A stretch of DNA of 64,000 bases from Onishia taeanensis (GTDB lineage: Bacteria; Pseudomonadota; Gammaproteobacteria; Pseudomonadales; Halomonadaceae). This document shows, piece after piece, positions 18,489 to 27,407 of the stretch; the stretch's first letter is position 1; the number at the start of each line of letters is the position of its first letter. Location of the stretch: contig NZ_FNCI01000005.1 of NCBI RefSeq assembly GCF_900100755.1, positions 122,600 to 186,599 of the forward strand, given 5' to 3'. The notes under the pieces were generated by a model, which saw nothing but the letters and a program-made list of their open reading frames with translations, was not told the origin of the DNA and did no database searches. A program made the translations under genes and the position numbers.

Positions 18489-19508
18489 ATGAGCGAGCCG
18501 ATTAACGAGCCCATGAACGAATCGAAGAATCCAGCACGGGGCGGTCGCGCCTTGAAGATCGGGGTGGTGATGGACCCTATCGCCGACATCACCTACAAAA
18601 AGGACACCACCATGGCCATGCTGTGGGCGGCCACCGCGCGCGGTGCCTCGCTTCACTACATGGAGCAGGAAGACCTCTACCTGCGCGATGGTCGCGCCCA
18701 TGCCCGGCTTCGCGATCTCGAGGTCTTCCACGACCCCGAGGCCTGGTATCGCCTCGGTGAGCCGGTGGCCACGCCGCTTGCCGAGCTCGACGTGATCCTG
18801 ATGCGCAAGGACCCGCCGGTGGACGGCAACTTCCTCAATGCCGTGCACCTGCTGGGCTTCGCCGAGCGCGAGGGCGTGCTGGTGGTCAACCCGACCCGCG
18901 CGTTGCTCGAGTGCAACGAGAAGCTCTTCGCCCAGCAATTTCCCCAGTGCTGCACGCCGACCCTGGTGTCCTGCAGCGAGCCGGTGCTGCGGGCTTTTCA
19001 GGCCGAGCATGGTGATGTCATCTTCAAACCGCTGGACGGCATGGGCGGCAGCGGCATCTTTCACGTGCTCCCGGACGGGCGCAATATCGGCGCCATCATC
19101 GAAACGCTTTCCGATCGCGGCCATCGCCAGATCATGGCCCAGCGCTATCTTCCCGAGATCAAGGACGGCGACACCCGTATCCTGCTGGTCGACGGCGAGC
19201 CGATTCCCTATGGCCTGGCTCGAGTGCCGATGGCCGGCGAAACCCGTGGCAATCTGGCCGCTGGCGGAAGCGGCGTCAGCCGCGAGCTGACCGCTCGCGA
19301 TCACTGGCTGATCGAACAGGTGCAGCCGATGATTCGCGAGAAGGGCCTGTTGTTCGTCGGCCTCGACGTGATCGGCGATTACATCACCGAGATCAACGTG
19401 ACCAGCCCCACCTGCGTGCGCGAGATCGACGACCAGCGTGGCACCGACATCGCCGGCACCCTGATGGATGCCATCGAGCGTCGCCTCGACGCCCAGCGGG
19501 CCGGCTAG
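18489..19508 (+). CDS. gshB: Glutathione synthetase
   Basis: ATP-grasp enzyme joining gamma-glutamylcysteine and glycine. The 339-residue product has MDPIADITYKKDTTMAML near the N-terminus, the ATP-binding glycine loop KPLDGMGGSGIF and the C-terminal ITEINVTSPTCVREID with magnesium ligands. It is about 23 residues longer than the E. coli enzyme because of a polar N-terminal tail. ATG at 18489 is preferred to the TTG codon just before it. It leads gshB-tonB-yqgE-ruvX, the order known from Pseudomonas. Confidence 0.94.
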   Translation: MSEPINEPMNESKNPARGGRALKIGVVMDPIADITYKKDTTMAMLWAATARGASLHYMEQEDLYLRDGRAHARLRDLEVFHDPEAWYRLGEPVATPLAELDVILMRKDPPVDGNFLNAVHLLGFAEREGVLVVNPTRALLECNEKLFAQQFPQCCTPTLVSCSEPVLRAFQAEHGDVIFKPLDGMGGSGIFHVLPDGRNIGAIIETLSDRGHRQIMAQRYLPEIKDGDTRILLVDGEPIPYGLARVPMAGETRGNLAAGGSGVSRELTARDHWLIEQVQPMIREKGLLFVGLDVIGDYITEINVTSPTCVREIDDQRGTDIAGTLMDAIERRLDAQRAG

Positions 19509-19518
19509 CGCCTGCGCC

Positions 19519-20409
19519 ATGGCTTGGTTCGGCGATGTCGTCAGCCTGCCCTTCGGCGTGGCGCCTGATGCTAGCCAGGTTCCGGTTACCCGGGGCTATC
19601 GGCATGTCATCGCCTGGGGAGTGGCGATCGTCCTGCACCTGATACTGCTCGCCCTGGTGGCGGGCGTGTCATTGCCCAAGGCGCCCGCGCCAGAATCGTC
19701 GCAAAGCCTCGATGTGGTGCTGGTCAGCCGCCCGGCAGCGACGCCGGAGCGAGCCACCGCCATCGCCGAGGCATCGCAGCAGGCGGCGAGCGCCGATACC
19801 CAGTCCGAACGCACTGCGGCGACGCCCTCCGAGGCGGCGCCCGACACGACGCCTGAGCCATCACCTGAGCCATCACCTGAGCCGACTTCAAAGGAGTCTA
19901 GGTCCGAGCAGGCCCCTGTCCAAGCTCCGACGCCTGAGTCATCGGGCGTCGCAGAACCGGTGAGCGAGCCCAAGACGTCGCCATCTCGATCTGCCCGCGA
20001 GTTGGCCGCCAGTGCCACCGCCTCGGTGCGCGAGCGGGATTTCACCATGAGTGCGCCTTCCACCGAACTGGCCGATCGCGAGCAGCAGGCGGCGAGGGAA
20101 GCCGCCGAGGCTCGCTATGTGGATGGCTGGACGCGCCGGGTGCAGGACTACGGCAATCGCTTCTACTCCGCGCCGTCGGACTTGGATGGTCAGTTGAAGG
20201 TGCGCGTGGTGATCGACCACCGTGGGCGGCTCCTGCAGGCAGAGGTGGTACAATCGTCGGGACATCCCGAACTCGACCAGGCGGCGCTGGATACCATTCG
20301 TGGTGCGGCGCCTTACCGGCCATTCGATTCTGGCATGGCCGGGCTCGACCGCCTGTCCATCAGCCGCATCTGGCGATTCGGCACCGGCAATGATTTCGGC
20401 GTGCGCTGA
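19519..20409 (+). CDS. TonB-family energy transducer
   Basis: A 296-residue TonB-like protein linking the proton motive force to outer-membrane or envelope processes. It has one transmembrane span near residues 36-58 (VIAWGVAIVLHLILLAL), a Pro/Glu/Ser-rich periplasmic linker with repeated PEPS units (repeated 12-bp DNA unit around 19854-19885), and a C-terminal TonB domain (about residues 200-290; VRVVIDHRGRLLQAEVVQSSG). Its place after gshB matches the Pseudomonas tonB3 locus, implicated in twitching motility there. No exbB/exbD are nearby. The N-terminus is uncertain; I use the Met at 19519, just after the gshB stop. Confidence 0.85.
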   Translation: MAWFGDVVSLPFGVAPDASQVPVTRGYRHVIAWGVAIVLHLILLALVAGVSLPKAPAPESSQSLDVVLVSRPAATPERATAIAEASQQAASADTQSERTAATPSEAAPDTTPEPSPEPSPEPTSKESRSEQAPVQAPTPESSGVAEPVSEPKTSPSRSARELAASATASVRERDFTMSAPSTELADREQQAAREAAEARYVDGWTRRVQDYGNRFYSAPSDLDGQLKVRVVIDHRGRLLQAEVVQSSGHPELDQAALDTIRGAAPYRPFDSGMAGLDRLSISRIWRFGTGNDFGVR

Positions 20410-20423
20410 CGCCCGGGAGGCCC

Positions 20424-20981
20424 ATGCAAAGCTTGAAGCACCACTTTCTGCTGGCGATGCCCCACCTCGAAGATCCCAACTTCGCGGGCAGCCTGAGCTA
20501 CCTGTGTGATCACGACGACAACGGCACCATGGGCGTGATCGTCAATCATCCCCTGGACATGAGTCTCGACGCCCTATTCGAGCAGTTGGATCTGGATGCC
20601 AGCGAGAGCCTGCATCGCAACGCTCCTGTCTACTACGGTGGGCCGGTCCATCAGGATCGCGGTTTCATCCTGCACCGCGGCTCCGCCAAGCCCTGGGATT
20701 CCAGCATTCAGGTCGATAACGACATCGCCCTGACCACCTCGATGGACATGCTCAAGGCGCTGGCGGAAGGCCGAGGCCCCGACGACTTCCTGATTTGCCT
20801 GGGCTGTAGCGGCTGGGAAGCCGGCCAGCTCGAGGACGAGTTGAAGGACAACGCCTGGCTGACCGTCGAGGGTGATAGCCGCATTCTCTTCGATACCCCG
20901 TCGGAGCAACGCCTGCACGCCGCCGCCGGCATTCTCGGCATTGATCTGAACCTGATGAGCCGCGAGGCGGGGCACTCCTGA
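20424..20981 (+). CDS. YqgE/AlgH family protein (UPF0301)
   Basis: A 185-residue member of the YqgE/AlgH family, opening MQSLKHHFLLAMPHLEDPNF and carrying GVIVNHPLDMSLDALF, then YYGGPVHQDRGFILH and LGCSGWEAGQLEDELKDN. The fold is known but no enzymatic activity is established. Its stop and the ruvX start overlap (TGATG), so the two are coupled, as in most proteobacteria. Confidence 0.92.
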   Translation: MQSLKHHFLLAMPHLEDPNFAGSLSYLCDHDDNGTMGVIVNHPLDMSLDALFEQLDLDASESLHRNAPVYYGGPVHQDRGFILHRGSAKPWDSSIQVDNDIALTTSMDMLKALAEGRGPDDFLICLGCSGWEAGQLEDELKDNAWLTVEGDSRILFDTPSEQRLHAAAGILGIDLNLMSREAGHS

Positions 20982-21436
20982 TGGCCAACCCAGGCGAACG
21001 GCTGATCCTGGCCTTCGACTTCGGCACCCGGCGCATCGGCGTGGCGGTCGGCAACGAGATGCTAAAGAGCGCCACGGCGCTGGAGCCGTTGCCGGCCCGC
21101 GACGGCATCCCCGACTGGACCCAGGTCTCGCGCTTGATCGAGGAGTGGCGCCCGGACCTCTTCGTGGTCGGCCTGCCGATCAACATGGATGGCAGCGAGT
21201 CCGAGATGAGCACCCGCGCCCGCAAGTTCGGCAACCGGCTGTACGGGCGCTACGGCAAACCCTGCGAGATGGTCGACGAGCGTGGCTCCACCCGCGAAGC
21301 CAAGACCCTGGCTCGTGAGGCTGGCCATCGCGGCAACTACCGGGAGGACAGCGTCGACGGCCTCGCCGCCGCGCTGATTCTCGAGGGCTGGTTCGCTCAC
21401 GAGGAAGGCCTGCCCGGCGGTCGCACGAGCGGCTGA
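20981..21436 (+). CDS. ruvX: Putative pre-16S rRNA nuclease (YqgF/RuvX)
   Basis: RNase H-fold protein required for 16S rRNA 5'-end processing in E. coli and also described as a Holliday-junction resolvase homologue. The 151-residue product has the first catalytic Asp in LAFDFGTRRIGVAVG, VVGLPINMDGSESEM, and the C-terminal DSVDGLAAALIL with the last acidic residue. It ends the gshB-tonB-yqgE-ruvX operon. In Pseudomonas pyrR and pyrB come next; here the following gene is a convergent Lrp-type regulator, so the order breaks at 21436. Confidence 0.92.
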   Translation: MANPGERLILAFDFGTRRIGVAVGNEMLKSATALEPLPARDGIPDWTQVSRLIEEWRPDLFVVGLPINMDGSESEMSTRARKFGNRLYGRYGKPCEMVDERGSTREAKTLAREAGHRGNYREDSVDGLAAALILEGWFAHEEGLPGGRTSG

Positions 21437-21457
21437 GGCGGGGCGCTCACTTAGGCC

Positions 21458-21922
21458 TTAGAACAGCGGCAGGCGGTTGGTCGACTTGACCTCACGCAGC
21501 GACAGGCTGGAGCGAATGTTGGTCACCCCGGGCAGCCGCCTCAGCACGTTCTCCACGAAGTGGCTGTAGTCGTCAAGGTCCCTAGCGACGATGATCAGCA
21601 GGAAGTCATCGTCGCCGGTGGTGTTATGGCAGGACAGAATGTTGGGGCTGGCGTCGACGATCTGTTCGAACTCATGCACCGACGCCGTATCGTGCGCCGA
21701 ACAGTTCAGCTGTACGAAGGCCATTACCCCAAGCCCCAGCTGCTTGCGATCCAGATTGGCCTGATAGCCCGTGATCACCTTGGCTTCTTCTAGCCGCTTG
21801 AGTCGACGCCAGCAGGGCGTCTCGCTGAGCGATAGGCTCTCGGCCAGCTTGGCATTGGCCTTGCGGCCATCCTGCTGCAGCAGGTCCAGCAGGCGCAGGT
21901 TGGTGTTGTCGAGAAGACTCAA
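21458..21922 (-). CDS. Lrp/AsnC family transcriptional regulator
   Basis: A 154-residue leucine-responsive-type regulator. The N-terminal winged helix-turn-helix covers NLRLLDLLQQDGRKANAKLA and SLSETPCWRRLKRLEEAKVI. The C-terminal RAM/ACT-like domain covers ANLDRKQLGLGVMAFVQLN to LPGVTNIRSSLSLREVKS. It is divergent from the alcohol dehydrogenase across 138 bp, and Lrp-type proteins often control such a neighbour. That gap is AT-rich near the regulator start. The effector is not evident from sequence. Confidence 0.88.
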   Translation of the reverse strand: MSLLDNTNLRLLDLLQQDGRKANAKLAESLSLSETPCWRRLKRLEEAKVITGYQANLDRKQLGLGVMAFVQLNCSAHDTASVHEFEQIVDASPNILSCHNTTGDDDFLLIIVARDLDDYSHFVENVLRRLPGVTNIRSSLSLREVKSTNRLPLF

Positions 21923-22060
21923 GAAAGCATCCTTCTATCCATGAGGTTTCAGGGAAAGATTATGCTATTTGAAGCGCATGTTAGGGGAAGAAAGCAATAA
22001 CATTTCTGTCAACTTGGGTAGCCTGTTCCTCTCCATTCTCTGCTGTCGTGAGGCGCCGCC

Positions 22061-23104
22061 ATGAAAGCCGTGGTCTTCGAGTCGTTCCAGGAAACTCCCC
22101 GCATCCAGACGGTGGCGGACCCGTCACCCGAGCCCCATGGGGTGGTGGTGCAAGTGGAGGCGTCCGGAGTGTGTCGCAGCGACTGGCATGCCTGGATGGG
22201 CCATGATGCCGACATCGTGCTGCCACACGTTCCCGGCCACGAGTTGGCCGGCATCGTCGTTGCCGCCGGCAAGGACGTGACTCGCTGGCAGCCGGGCGAT
22301 CGCGTTACCGTTCCCTTCGTCAGCGGATGCGGCGCCTGCCTCGAGTGCCATGCGGGGCATCAGCAGGTCTGTCATCACCAGGCCCAGCCGGGGTTCACCC
22401 GCTGGGGCTCCTATGCCGAGTACACCCGCCTGCCCCAGGCCGATCTCAACCTGGTGGCCCTGCCCGACAGCATGGAATTTGCCACCGCTGCCGGGCTTGG
22501 CTGCCGTTTCGCCACGGCGTTTCGGGCCGTCGTCGACCAGGGGCGGGTATCGGGCGGCCAGTGGGTCTGTGTGTATGGCTGTGGCGGCGTCGGCCTGTCG
22601 GCGATCATGATCGCCCATGCCCTCGGCGCCCAGGTCGTCGCCGTGGATATCGACGACGACAAGCTGGCCCTGGCCGAGGCGCTTGGGGCGAGCGCGAGCG
22701 TCAATGCCAACGAGTGTTCGGATGTCGTCGACGCCGTGCGCGACCTGACCCGGGGCGGCGCCCATGTGTCGCTGGATGCCCTGGGCAGCCATACCACCTG
22801 CAGCAACTCGATCCTGAGCCTGCGCACCCGTGGCAAGCACGTGCAGGTGGGCCTGCTAGCGGGGGATCAGCATTCGCCAGCGCTGCCCATGCACAAGGTC
22901 ATCGCGGACGAGTTGGAGATTCTGGGCAGTCATGGCATGCAGGCCCATCGCTATGGCGCCATGCTCGACATGGTGCGCTACGGTCGTCTAGCACCGTCGC
23001 GTTTGGTGGGGACGCGCATCGGCCTGGACGACGCGCCAAGCGCACTCATGAACATGGAGGCGTTCACCGGCGTCGGCGCGACGGTGATCACCTCGTTCCG
23101 CTAG
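22061..23104 (+). CDS. Zinc-dependent alcohol dehydrogenase family protein
   Basis: A 347-residue medium-chain dehydrogenase. Catalytic zinc ligands are Cys in [13 protein letters not shown] and the HVPGHELAG His-Glu pair. A structural-zinc loop contains [15 protein letters not shown] (four Cys). The NAD(P) fold has [16 protein letters not shown] followed by [19 protein letters not shown]. It resembles proteobacterial zinc dehydrogenases of unassigned substrate; the substrate cannot be told from sequence. It is divergent from the Lrp-type gene. Confidence 0.88.
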   Translation: MKAVVFESFQETPRIQTVADPSPEPHGVVVQVEASGVCRSDWHAWMGHDADIVLPHVPGHELAGIVVAAGKDVTRWQPGDRVTVPFVSGCGACLECHAGHQQVCHHQAQPGFTRWGSYAEYTRLPQADLNLVALPDSMEFATAAGLGCRFATAFRAVVDQGRVSGGQWVCVYGCGGVGLSAIMIAHALGAQVVAVDIDDDKLALAEALGASASVNANECSDVVDAVRDLTRGGAHVSLDALGSHTTCSNSILSLRTRGKHVQVGLLAGDQHSPALPMHKVIADELEILGSHGMQAHRYGAMLDMVRYGRLAPSRLVGTRIGLDDAPSALMNMEAFTGVGATVITSFR

Positions 23105-23145
23105 GGAAGGCCGCGAGGCGTTGTCGGAAGGGCCAGTCGGCCTCG

Positions 23146-24195
23146 TCAGGCCTTTTCGCCCAGGGCGGCGATATGCTCCGGCAGGCGCTCATGGGTGCCG
23201 TACATGAAGTGGTTCTCCATGCGCTCCGCAAATTGGGCACCTTCCGGTTCACGTCCCACCGCCATGGCCACTTCGCGCACGTGCATCGGCGATGCCCCGC
23301 AGCATACGCCGAGGTAGTTGACCCCCTGGGCATGAACGTCGCGCGCAAAGGCGCCAAGCTCGTAACGGTTGCAGAACAGCGGGTCCAGCGCGGTCGGGAA
23401 GGCGCGTCCGTGGGGAGCGGGGCAGCTGCATCCATGATTGTCGGAGAGATTGAAGAAGGTCGGTTCCTGCTCGGTGGTGCGATAGGTCACCGGCAGTGCT
23501 GCCACATGGCAGGAAACGGCGTCGCGAATCTGCTGGATCCAAGGGCGCATGGTATCCGGCCCCCGGAAGCAGTTGAGGCCGACCACGCTGGCTCCCTGCT
23601 GCTCGAGGGAAACACAGGTTTCCACGATGCCGGGGCCATCGACCATGCGGTTCTCGGCCATCGGCGCCAAGGTGACCACGGCAGGTAGCCCCTGGGCCTT
23701 GATCGCTGCCAGGGCCGCTTGCGCTTCGCCGGCATAGTAGAAGGTTTCCGCGATGATGAAGTCGGCGCCTTCCTCGACGGCCCACTGCACCATCTCGTCG
23801 AACATGGCGCGCACGCTCTGCTGAGCGGCCGGATCTTCAGGGTCCCAGACGTTGCTGTTGGAAATGTTGCCGGCCATCAGGTTGCCGGGCTTTTCATCGG
23901 CCACCTTGCGAGCGATCTTCAGGGCAGCCCGGTTCAGCGGTTCCAGTAGGTCTTCCTTGCCGATCACCCGCATTTTTTCGCGGTGGCCGTTGTAGGTGAA
24001 GGCCTGAACGACATCCGATCCCGCATGCTGGAAATCGCGATGCAGCGCTTCCAGCGCGTCCGGGCGCAGCAGCGCCACTTCGGGCACGAACTCACCGGCG
24101 GAGAGATAACCGCGCCGCTCGAGCTCGAACAGAAAGCCTTCGGCACAGATAAGCGGGCCCTGGTCGAGTCGCTGGGTGATCAGGTCTTGGGTCAT
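23146..24195 (-). CDS. Homocysteine S-methyltransferase family protein (betaine-homocysteine type)
   Basis: A 349-residue zinc-dependent methyltransferase that would form methionine from homocysteine. The zinc cysteines are in VVGLNCFRGPDTM and NYLGVCCGASPMHVRE; the N-terminal LICAEGFLFELERRG matches the family barrel. It resembles betaine-homocysteine methyltransferases, which fits an organism handling glycine betaine as osmolyte, but S-methylmethionine or dimethylsulfoniopropionate donors cannot be excluded. The Met at 24195 (MTQDLITQRL) is chosen; the upstream extension is not family-like. A MetR-type box lies about 97 bp upstream (24292-24304). Confidence 0.85.
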   Translation of the reverse strand: MTQDLITQRLDQGPLICAEGFLFELERRGYLSAGEFVPEVALLRPDALEALHRDFQHAGSDVVQAFTYNGHREKMRVIGKEDLLEPLNRAALKIARKVADEKPGNLMAGNISNSNVWDPEDPAAQQSVRAMFDEMVQWAVEEGADFIIAETFYYAGEAQAALAAIKAQGLPAVVTLAPMAENRMVDGPGIVETCVSLEQQGASVVGLNCFRGPDTMRPWIQQIRDAVSCHVAALPVTYRTTEQEPTFFNLSDNHGCSCPAPHGRAFPTALDPLFCNRYELGAFARDVHAQGVNYLGVCCGASPMHVREVAMAVGREPEGAQFAERMENHFMYGTHERLPEHIAALGEKA

Positions 24196-24283
24196 GGCGG
24201 GATGCCTCCGTGGCGTTATGCGTCTTCGATTGAGGCCGCATTTTGGCAGGCTCTTGGCCATTACCACCAATGAAGGATTTCCG

Positions 24284-24312
24284 CATGAAAATGAATGGAA
24301 TTCACTTTCATG
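24284..24312 (-). promoter_or_regulatory. MetR-like operator within a 29-bp palindrome
   Basis: CATGAAAATGAAT (24284-24296) and ATTCACTTTCATG (24300-24312) form an imperfect dyad with 12 of 13 pairs. Its centre, TGAATGGAATTCA (24292-24304), fits the MetR consensus TGAA-N5-TTCA. It lies 97 bp before the homocysteine methyltransferase start, so a homocysteine-responsive MetR may activate that gene. No metR is in the window. Confidence 0.55.
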
Positions 24313-24473
24313 TCTGGCTTAAATAGCATGATGAATGCTCGCCAGACGCCTCTCTGCCCAGAAGGCGATGATGTCGATTGATTGATCGTGCACGCTCGGC
24401 TCGGCATAGTCGTAGTTAGAGGTATCAGCACGAGACATTGGTACCGCTTCACTAACAAAGGAAACATGACGCC

Positions 24474-26138
24474 GTGAGCCAACCGCAATGGTGGAATGAG
24501 GTCTTGTCGCTCTCCCAGTCTGTTTATCTGCGCATCTCGAGTGAGCGGATAATCACCGATGCCGTAGGCGACACTCGTTCGCTTTTGGGGCGTCATCCAG
24601 AAGCGCTGATTGGCCTGTCTCCGGGGGAGTTGAAGGACATTCGCACCCAGCTCGGCGTCGCCGTTTCGGAATGCCTGGCTAGGCGCGAGGTGCGGCCAGG
24701 TGCAACTTGGCGATTCGAGGATAGCGCCGGCAGCTATTACGGGCTCTCGGATGGCAGCATCGTCATCAAGCTGACGGCTTCGCTCCAATCCAATCAGGGC
24801 ATTCTCGGGCGGCTCGCCGACCAGCTGCCTGTCATGGTGGCTTATATCGACCGCGAGGGTTGTTTCCGTTTCAATAACCAGGCCTATGTGGATTTCATCG
24901 GCATAAGCCAGGAAGCGCTTTTTGGTCAGCCGGTGTCGTCGGTCCTCGATGCCGAGTCCTACGCCAAGGTGTGGCCCCGCTTTCAACGGGCCTTCTCCGG
25001 TCAGGAAGTCAACTATGAGGACCGGATCTCGCTCTCGGACGGCCGTACTTGTTACTTCAAAGTCAATTACGTCCCCGACTTTCTGGAACAGGACGTGCTC
25101 GGTTTCTATGCGGTGATCCAAGATGTCACAGAAGACCGTGCCATGATCCAGCTATTGCGTGATATCCACAGCAGCGTGAATCGTACAGATATCAGCACCA
25201 GCGAGATCATCGATCGACTGCTTCGCGATGCGTTGGACACCCTCTCTCTGCAAATCGGCCTCGTCAGCCGCATCATCGATGATCAGTACATCGTCAAATG
25301 GGCTGCGTCAGACGACGGTATCTCGCCGGGGGATTCCTTCGCCCTGGGCGATACCTACTGTCGTTTGATGCTCGATACTCAGGATGTCTTGTACACCACT
25401 CAAGCGAGTCAGGATGCCCGCATCAGCGGTCATCCCTGTTATCAGCAATTTGGTCTCGAGGCCTACATCGGTACGCCGTTACGTTTGAATGGTGAGGTAT
25501 GGGGAACGCTCAATTTCTCGAGCCCAAGCCCGCGTCAAGCGCCTTTCACCCAGGTGGAAGTCGAGTTGGTCAGGCTGATTGCCGATGCGGTGGAGCGTGT
25601 TATCACTAACGAAGCCGAGATCGAACAGGTCCGTCAGGAACTCGACCTGATGGCCGACAAGGCGTCCCGGGATTATTTGACGGGACTACCCAATCGCGCG
25701 TTCCTGGATCAGCATCTGGCGACATTGATCGCTCGGCAAGAGCGCTTCTCGCTTGCGGTGGTAGATATCGATCACTTCAAGCGAGTCAACGATACCCACG
25801 GCCATGACGTGGGGGATATCGCGATTCAGTGGTTGAGTAGCCGTATCTCGGAGTGTCTGCGCGATGGCGACATCGTGGCGCGAACCGGCGGTGAGGAGTT
25901 CGTCGTCGTGATGCGACAGGCAAGCCTGCCAGCCGCAGAGAACGTCATGGAGCGGGTGCGCCAATATATCAAGGCCGGCGCTGTCACCCTCCAGGACGAC
26001 AGTGAACTGTCCATCACCATTAGTATCGGTCTTAGCGAGTATGCTCAGGGCGAGGCGTTCGCGGAGTTGTTCAAGCGCGCGGATACCGCGCTCTATGCCG
26101 CCAAGCGCGCAGGCCGCGATCAGGTCTGTACTGAGTAG
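24474..26138 (+). CDS. PAS-PAS-GAF-GGDEF diguanylate cyclase
   Basis: A 554-residue cytosolic sensor that would make cyclic di-GMP. An N-terminal PAS-like region (about 12-100) is followed by a clearer PAS domain (about 112-222, VAYIDREGCFRFNNQAYVDF), a GAF domain (about 240-380, with TYCRLMLDTQDVLY) and a GGDEF domain (about 395-553). The active loop is GGEEF at 472-476, so catalysis should be intact. RDGD at 463-466, five residues before it, is the inhibitory I-site for product feedback. There is no transmembrane segment and no EAL domain. The start is GTG at 24474, with AAGGA upstream; the ATG at 24466 is in a frame that stops at once. Confidence 0.9.
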   Translation: MSQPQWWNEVLSLSQSVYLRISSERIITDAVGDTRSLLGRHPEALIGLSPGELKDIRTQLGVAVSECLARREVRPGATWRFEDSAGSYYGLSDGSIVIKLTASLQSNQGILGRLADQLPVMVAYIDREGCFRFNNQAYVDFIGISQEALFGQPVSSVLDAESYAKVWPRFQRAFSGQEVNYEDRISLSDGRTCYFKVNYVPDFLEQDVLGFYAVIQDVTEDRAMIQLLRDIHSSVNRTDISTSEIIDRLLRDALDTLSLQIGLVSRIIDDQYIVKWAASDDGISPGDSFALGDTYCRLMLDTQDVLYTTQASQDARISGHPCYQQFGLEAYIGTPLRLNGEVWGTLNFSSPSPRQAPFTQVEVELVRLIADAVERVITNEAEIEQVRQELDLMADKASRDYLTGLPNRAFLDQHLATLIARQERFSLAVVDIDHFKRVNDTHGHDVGDIAIQWLSSRISECLRDGDIVARTGGEEFVVVMRQASLPAAENVMERVRQYIKAGAVTLQDDSELSITISIGLSEYAQGEAFAELFKRADTALYAAKRAGRDQVCTE

Positions 26139-26175
26139 CCGGCATGCGCTTGCCTAAACTTTCCTCTTCTACCTT

Positions 26176-26219
26176 CAGCATGCAAGGGCCCGTTCATTGA
26201 GCGGGCCCTTTCATGCTGA
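26176..26219. terminator. Bidirectional terminator between the cyclase gene and pyrB
   Basis: Stem AAGGGCCCG (26184-26192) with CGGGCCCTT (26202-26210), extended outward by CAGCATG (26176-26182) with CATGCTG (26213-26219). It lies between two convergent genes. T-runs are short, so its strength rests on the long GC stem. Confidence 0.7.
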
Positions 26220-26241
26220 GAGGCCGAGTGCCTGTCGTGTA

Positions 26242-27273
26242 TCAGCCGCGCAGGTCGTCGACGCCGACGGTATCGGGTACGAACCAGCGAACGTCGCGCA
26301 GGTCCTTCTCGATCAGGTGATCGACCTCGAGCAGGGTGGCGAAGATCGCCATGCGCACCGGTATGCCGTTATCGGTCTGGCGGAAGATGGCCAGGCGCGG
26401 GTCGCCGTTCAGGTCCACGTCCAGGTCGTTGGCTTCGGGGCGGCTGTCGCGGGGTAGCGGATGCATGACGATGGTGTCGCGATTGTAGTAGCGGTCCATG
26501 AAGGCGCGGTCGACGGTGAAGTCGCGGGTCAGACCGCCGAAGCTTTCGCTCATCTCGGCGGTGAAGCGTTCCTTCTGGATGCGGGTGGTGTAGACCACGT
26601 CCAGGTCGCTGAAGTCGCTGGCCAGGCTTTCGCGGGTCTCGATCCGGTGGCCGCGGTTGCTGACCAGGTCGATCAGGTGGCTGGGCATCTCGAGCCCCGG
26701 CGGCGCCACCAGGGTGATACGCATCGGCTCGTACAGCGACAGCAGCTTGATCAGCGAGTGAACGGTGCGCCCGTATTTCAGGTCGCCGGTCAGCAGGATA
26801 TGGGCGCCGGCAAGCGACTTGCCGAGCCGGGTGAATTCCTTGTCGATGGTATAGAGATCGAGCAGCGCCTGGCTGGGGTGCTCGCCGGGGCCGTCGCCGC
26901 CGTTAATCACCGGTACGTTGGTGGCGCGGGCGAACTCGGCCACTGCGCCCTGCTCGGGGTGGCGCAGCACGATGGCGTCGCAGTAGCCGCTCATCACCCG
27001 GCTGGTGTCGTAGAGCGACTCGCCCTTGGCCATCGACGAGAAGGTAAAGCCGGTGGTATCGCAGACGCTGCCTCCGAGTCGGCTGAAGGCGGCGTGGAAG
27101 CTGACGCGGGTGCGGGTACTGGCCTCGAAGAACAGGTTGCCGAGCACGGCCCCTTCCAGCACGCGGGTGACCTTGCGGCGTTGGGCGATCGGCTCCATCA
27201 GCGCGGAGACGCGCATCAGGTGATCGACATCGTCGCGTGACAGGGAATCGACGGAGAGCAGGTGGGAACTCAT
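26242..27273 (-). CDS. pyrB: Aspartate carbamoyltransferase catalytic chain
   Basis: Catalyses carbamoyl phosphate plus aspartate to carbamoyl aspartate, the first committed pyrimidine step. The 343 residues include FFEASTRTRVSF (carbamoyl-phosphate site), SSMAKGESLYD with the 80s-loop Ser and Lys, AIVLRHPEQGA, GDLKYGRTVHSL and MHPLPR. The pattern resembles the enterobacterial type, but no pyrI regulatory-chain gene follows. In Pseudomonas pyrB sits with pyrR and pyrC after ruvX; here it stands alone, 4.8 kb away and on the opposite strand. I see no attenuator-like leader upstream. Confidence 0.93.
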   Translation of the reverse strand: MSSHLLSVDSLSRDDVDHLMRVSALMEPIAQRRKVTRVLEGAVLGNLFFEASTRTRVSFHAAFSRLGGSVCDTTGFTFSSMAKGESLYDTSRVMSGYCDAIVLRHPEQGAVAEFARATNVPVINGGDGPGEHPSQALLDLYTIDKEFTRLGKSLAGAHILLTGDLKYGRTVHSLIKLLSLYEPMRITLVAPPGLEMPSHLIDLVSNRGHRIETRESLASDFSDLDVVYTTRIQKERFTAEMSESFGGLTRDFTVDRAFMDRYYNRDTIVMHPLPRDSRPEANDLDVDLNGDPRLAIFRQTDNGIPVRMAIFATLLEVDHLIEKDLRDVRWFVPDTVGVDDLRG

Positions 27274-27407
27274 CGCGGGCCTCGGCTGACTGGATACGGT
27301 GGGCGCTAGTGTACTCTGGGTGGCGCCATGCTTCAGCCTCGGCGCATCGCCGCTCAGTCGTCTAAGCCCTGGCGGCTAATTCCTGTCTGTCTGTTTGGCT
27401 GGTCTGC

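Noticed and set aside
26242..27400. Search for a pyrimidine-responsive attenuator or leader before pyrB
   Set aside because: No leader peptide, T-rich pause site or alternative hairpins were found in the 134 bp upstream.
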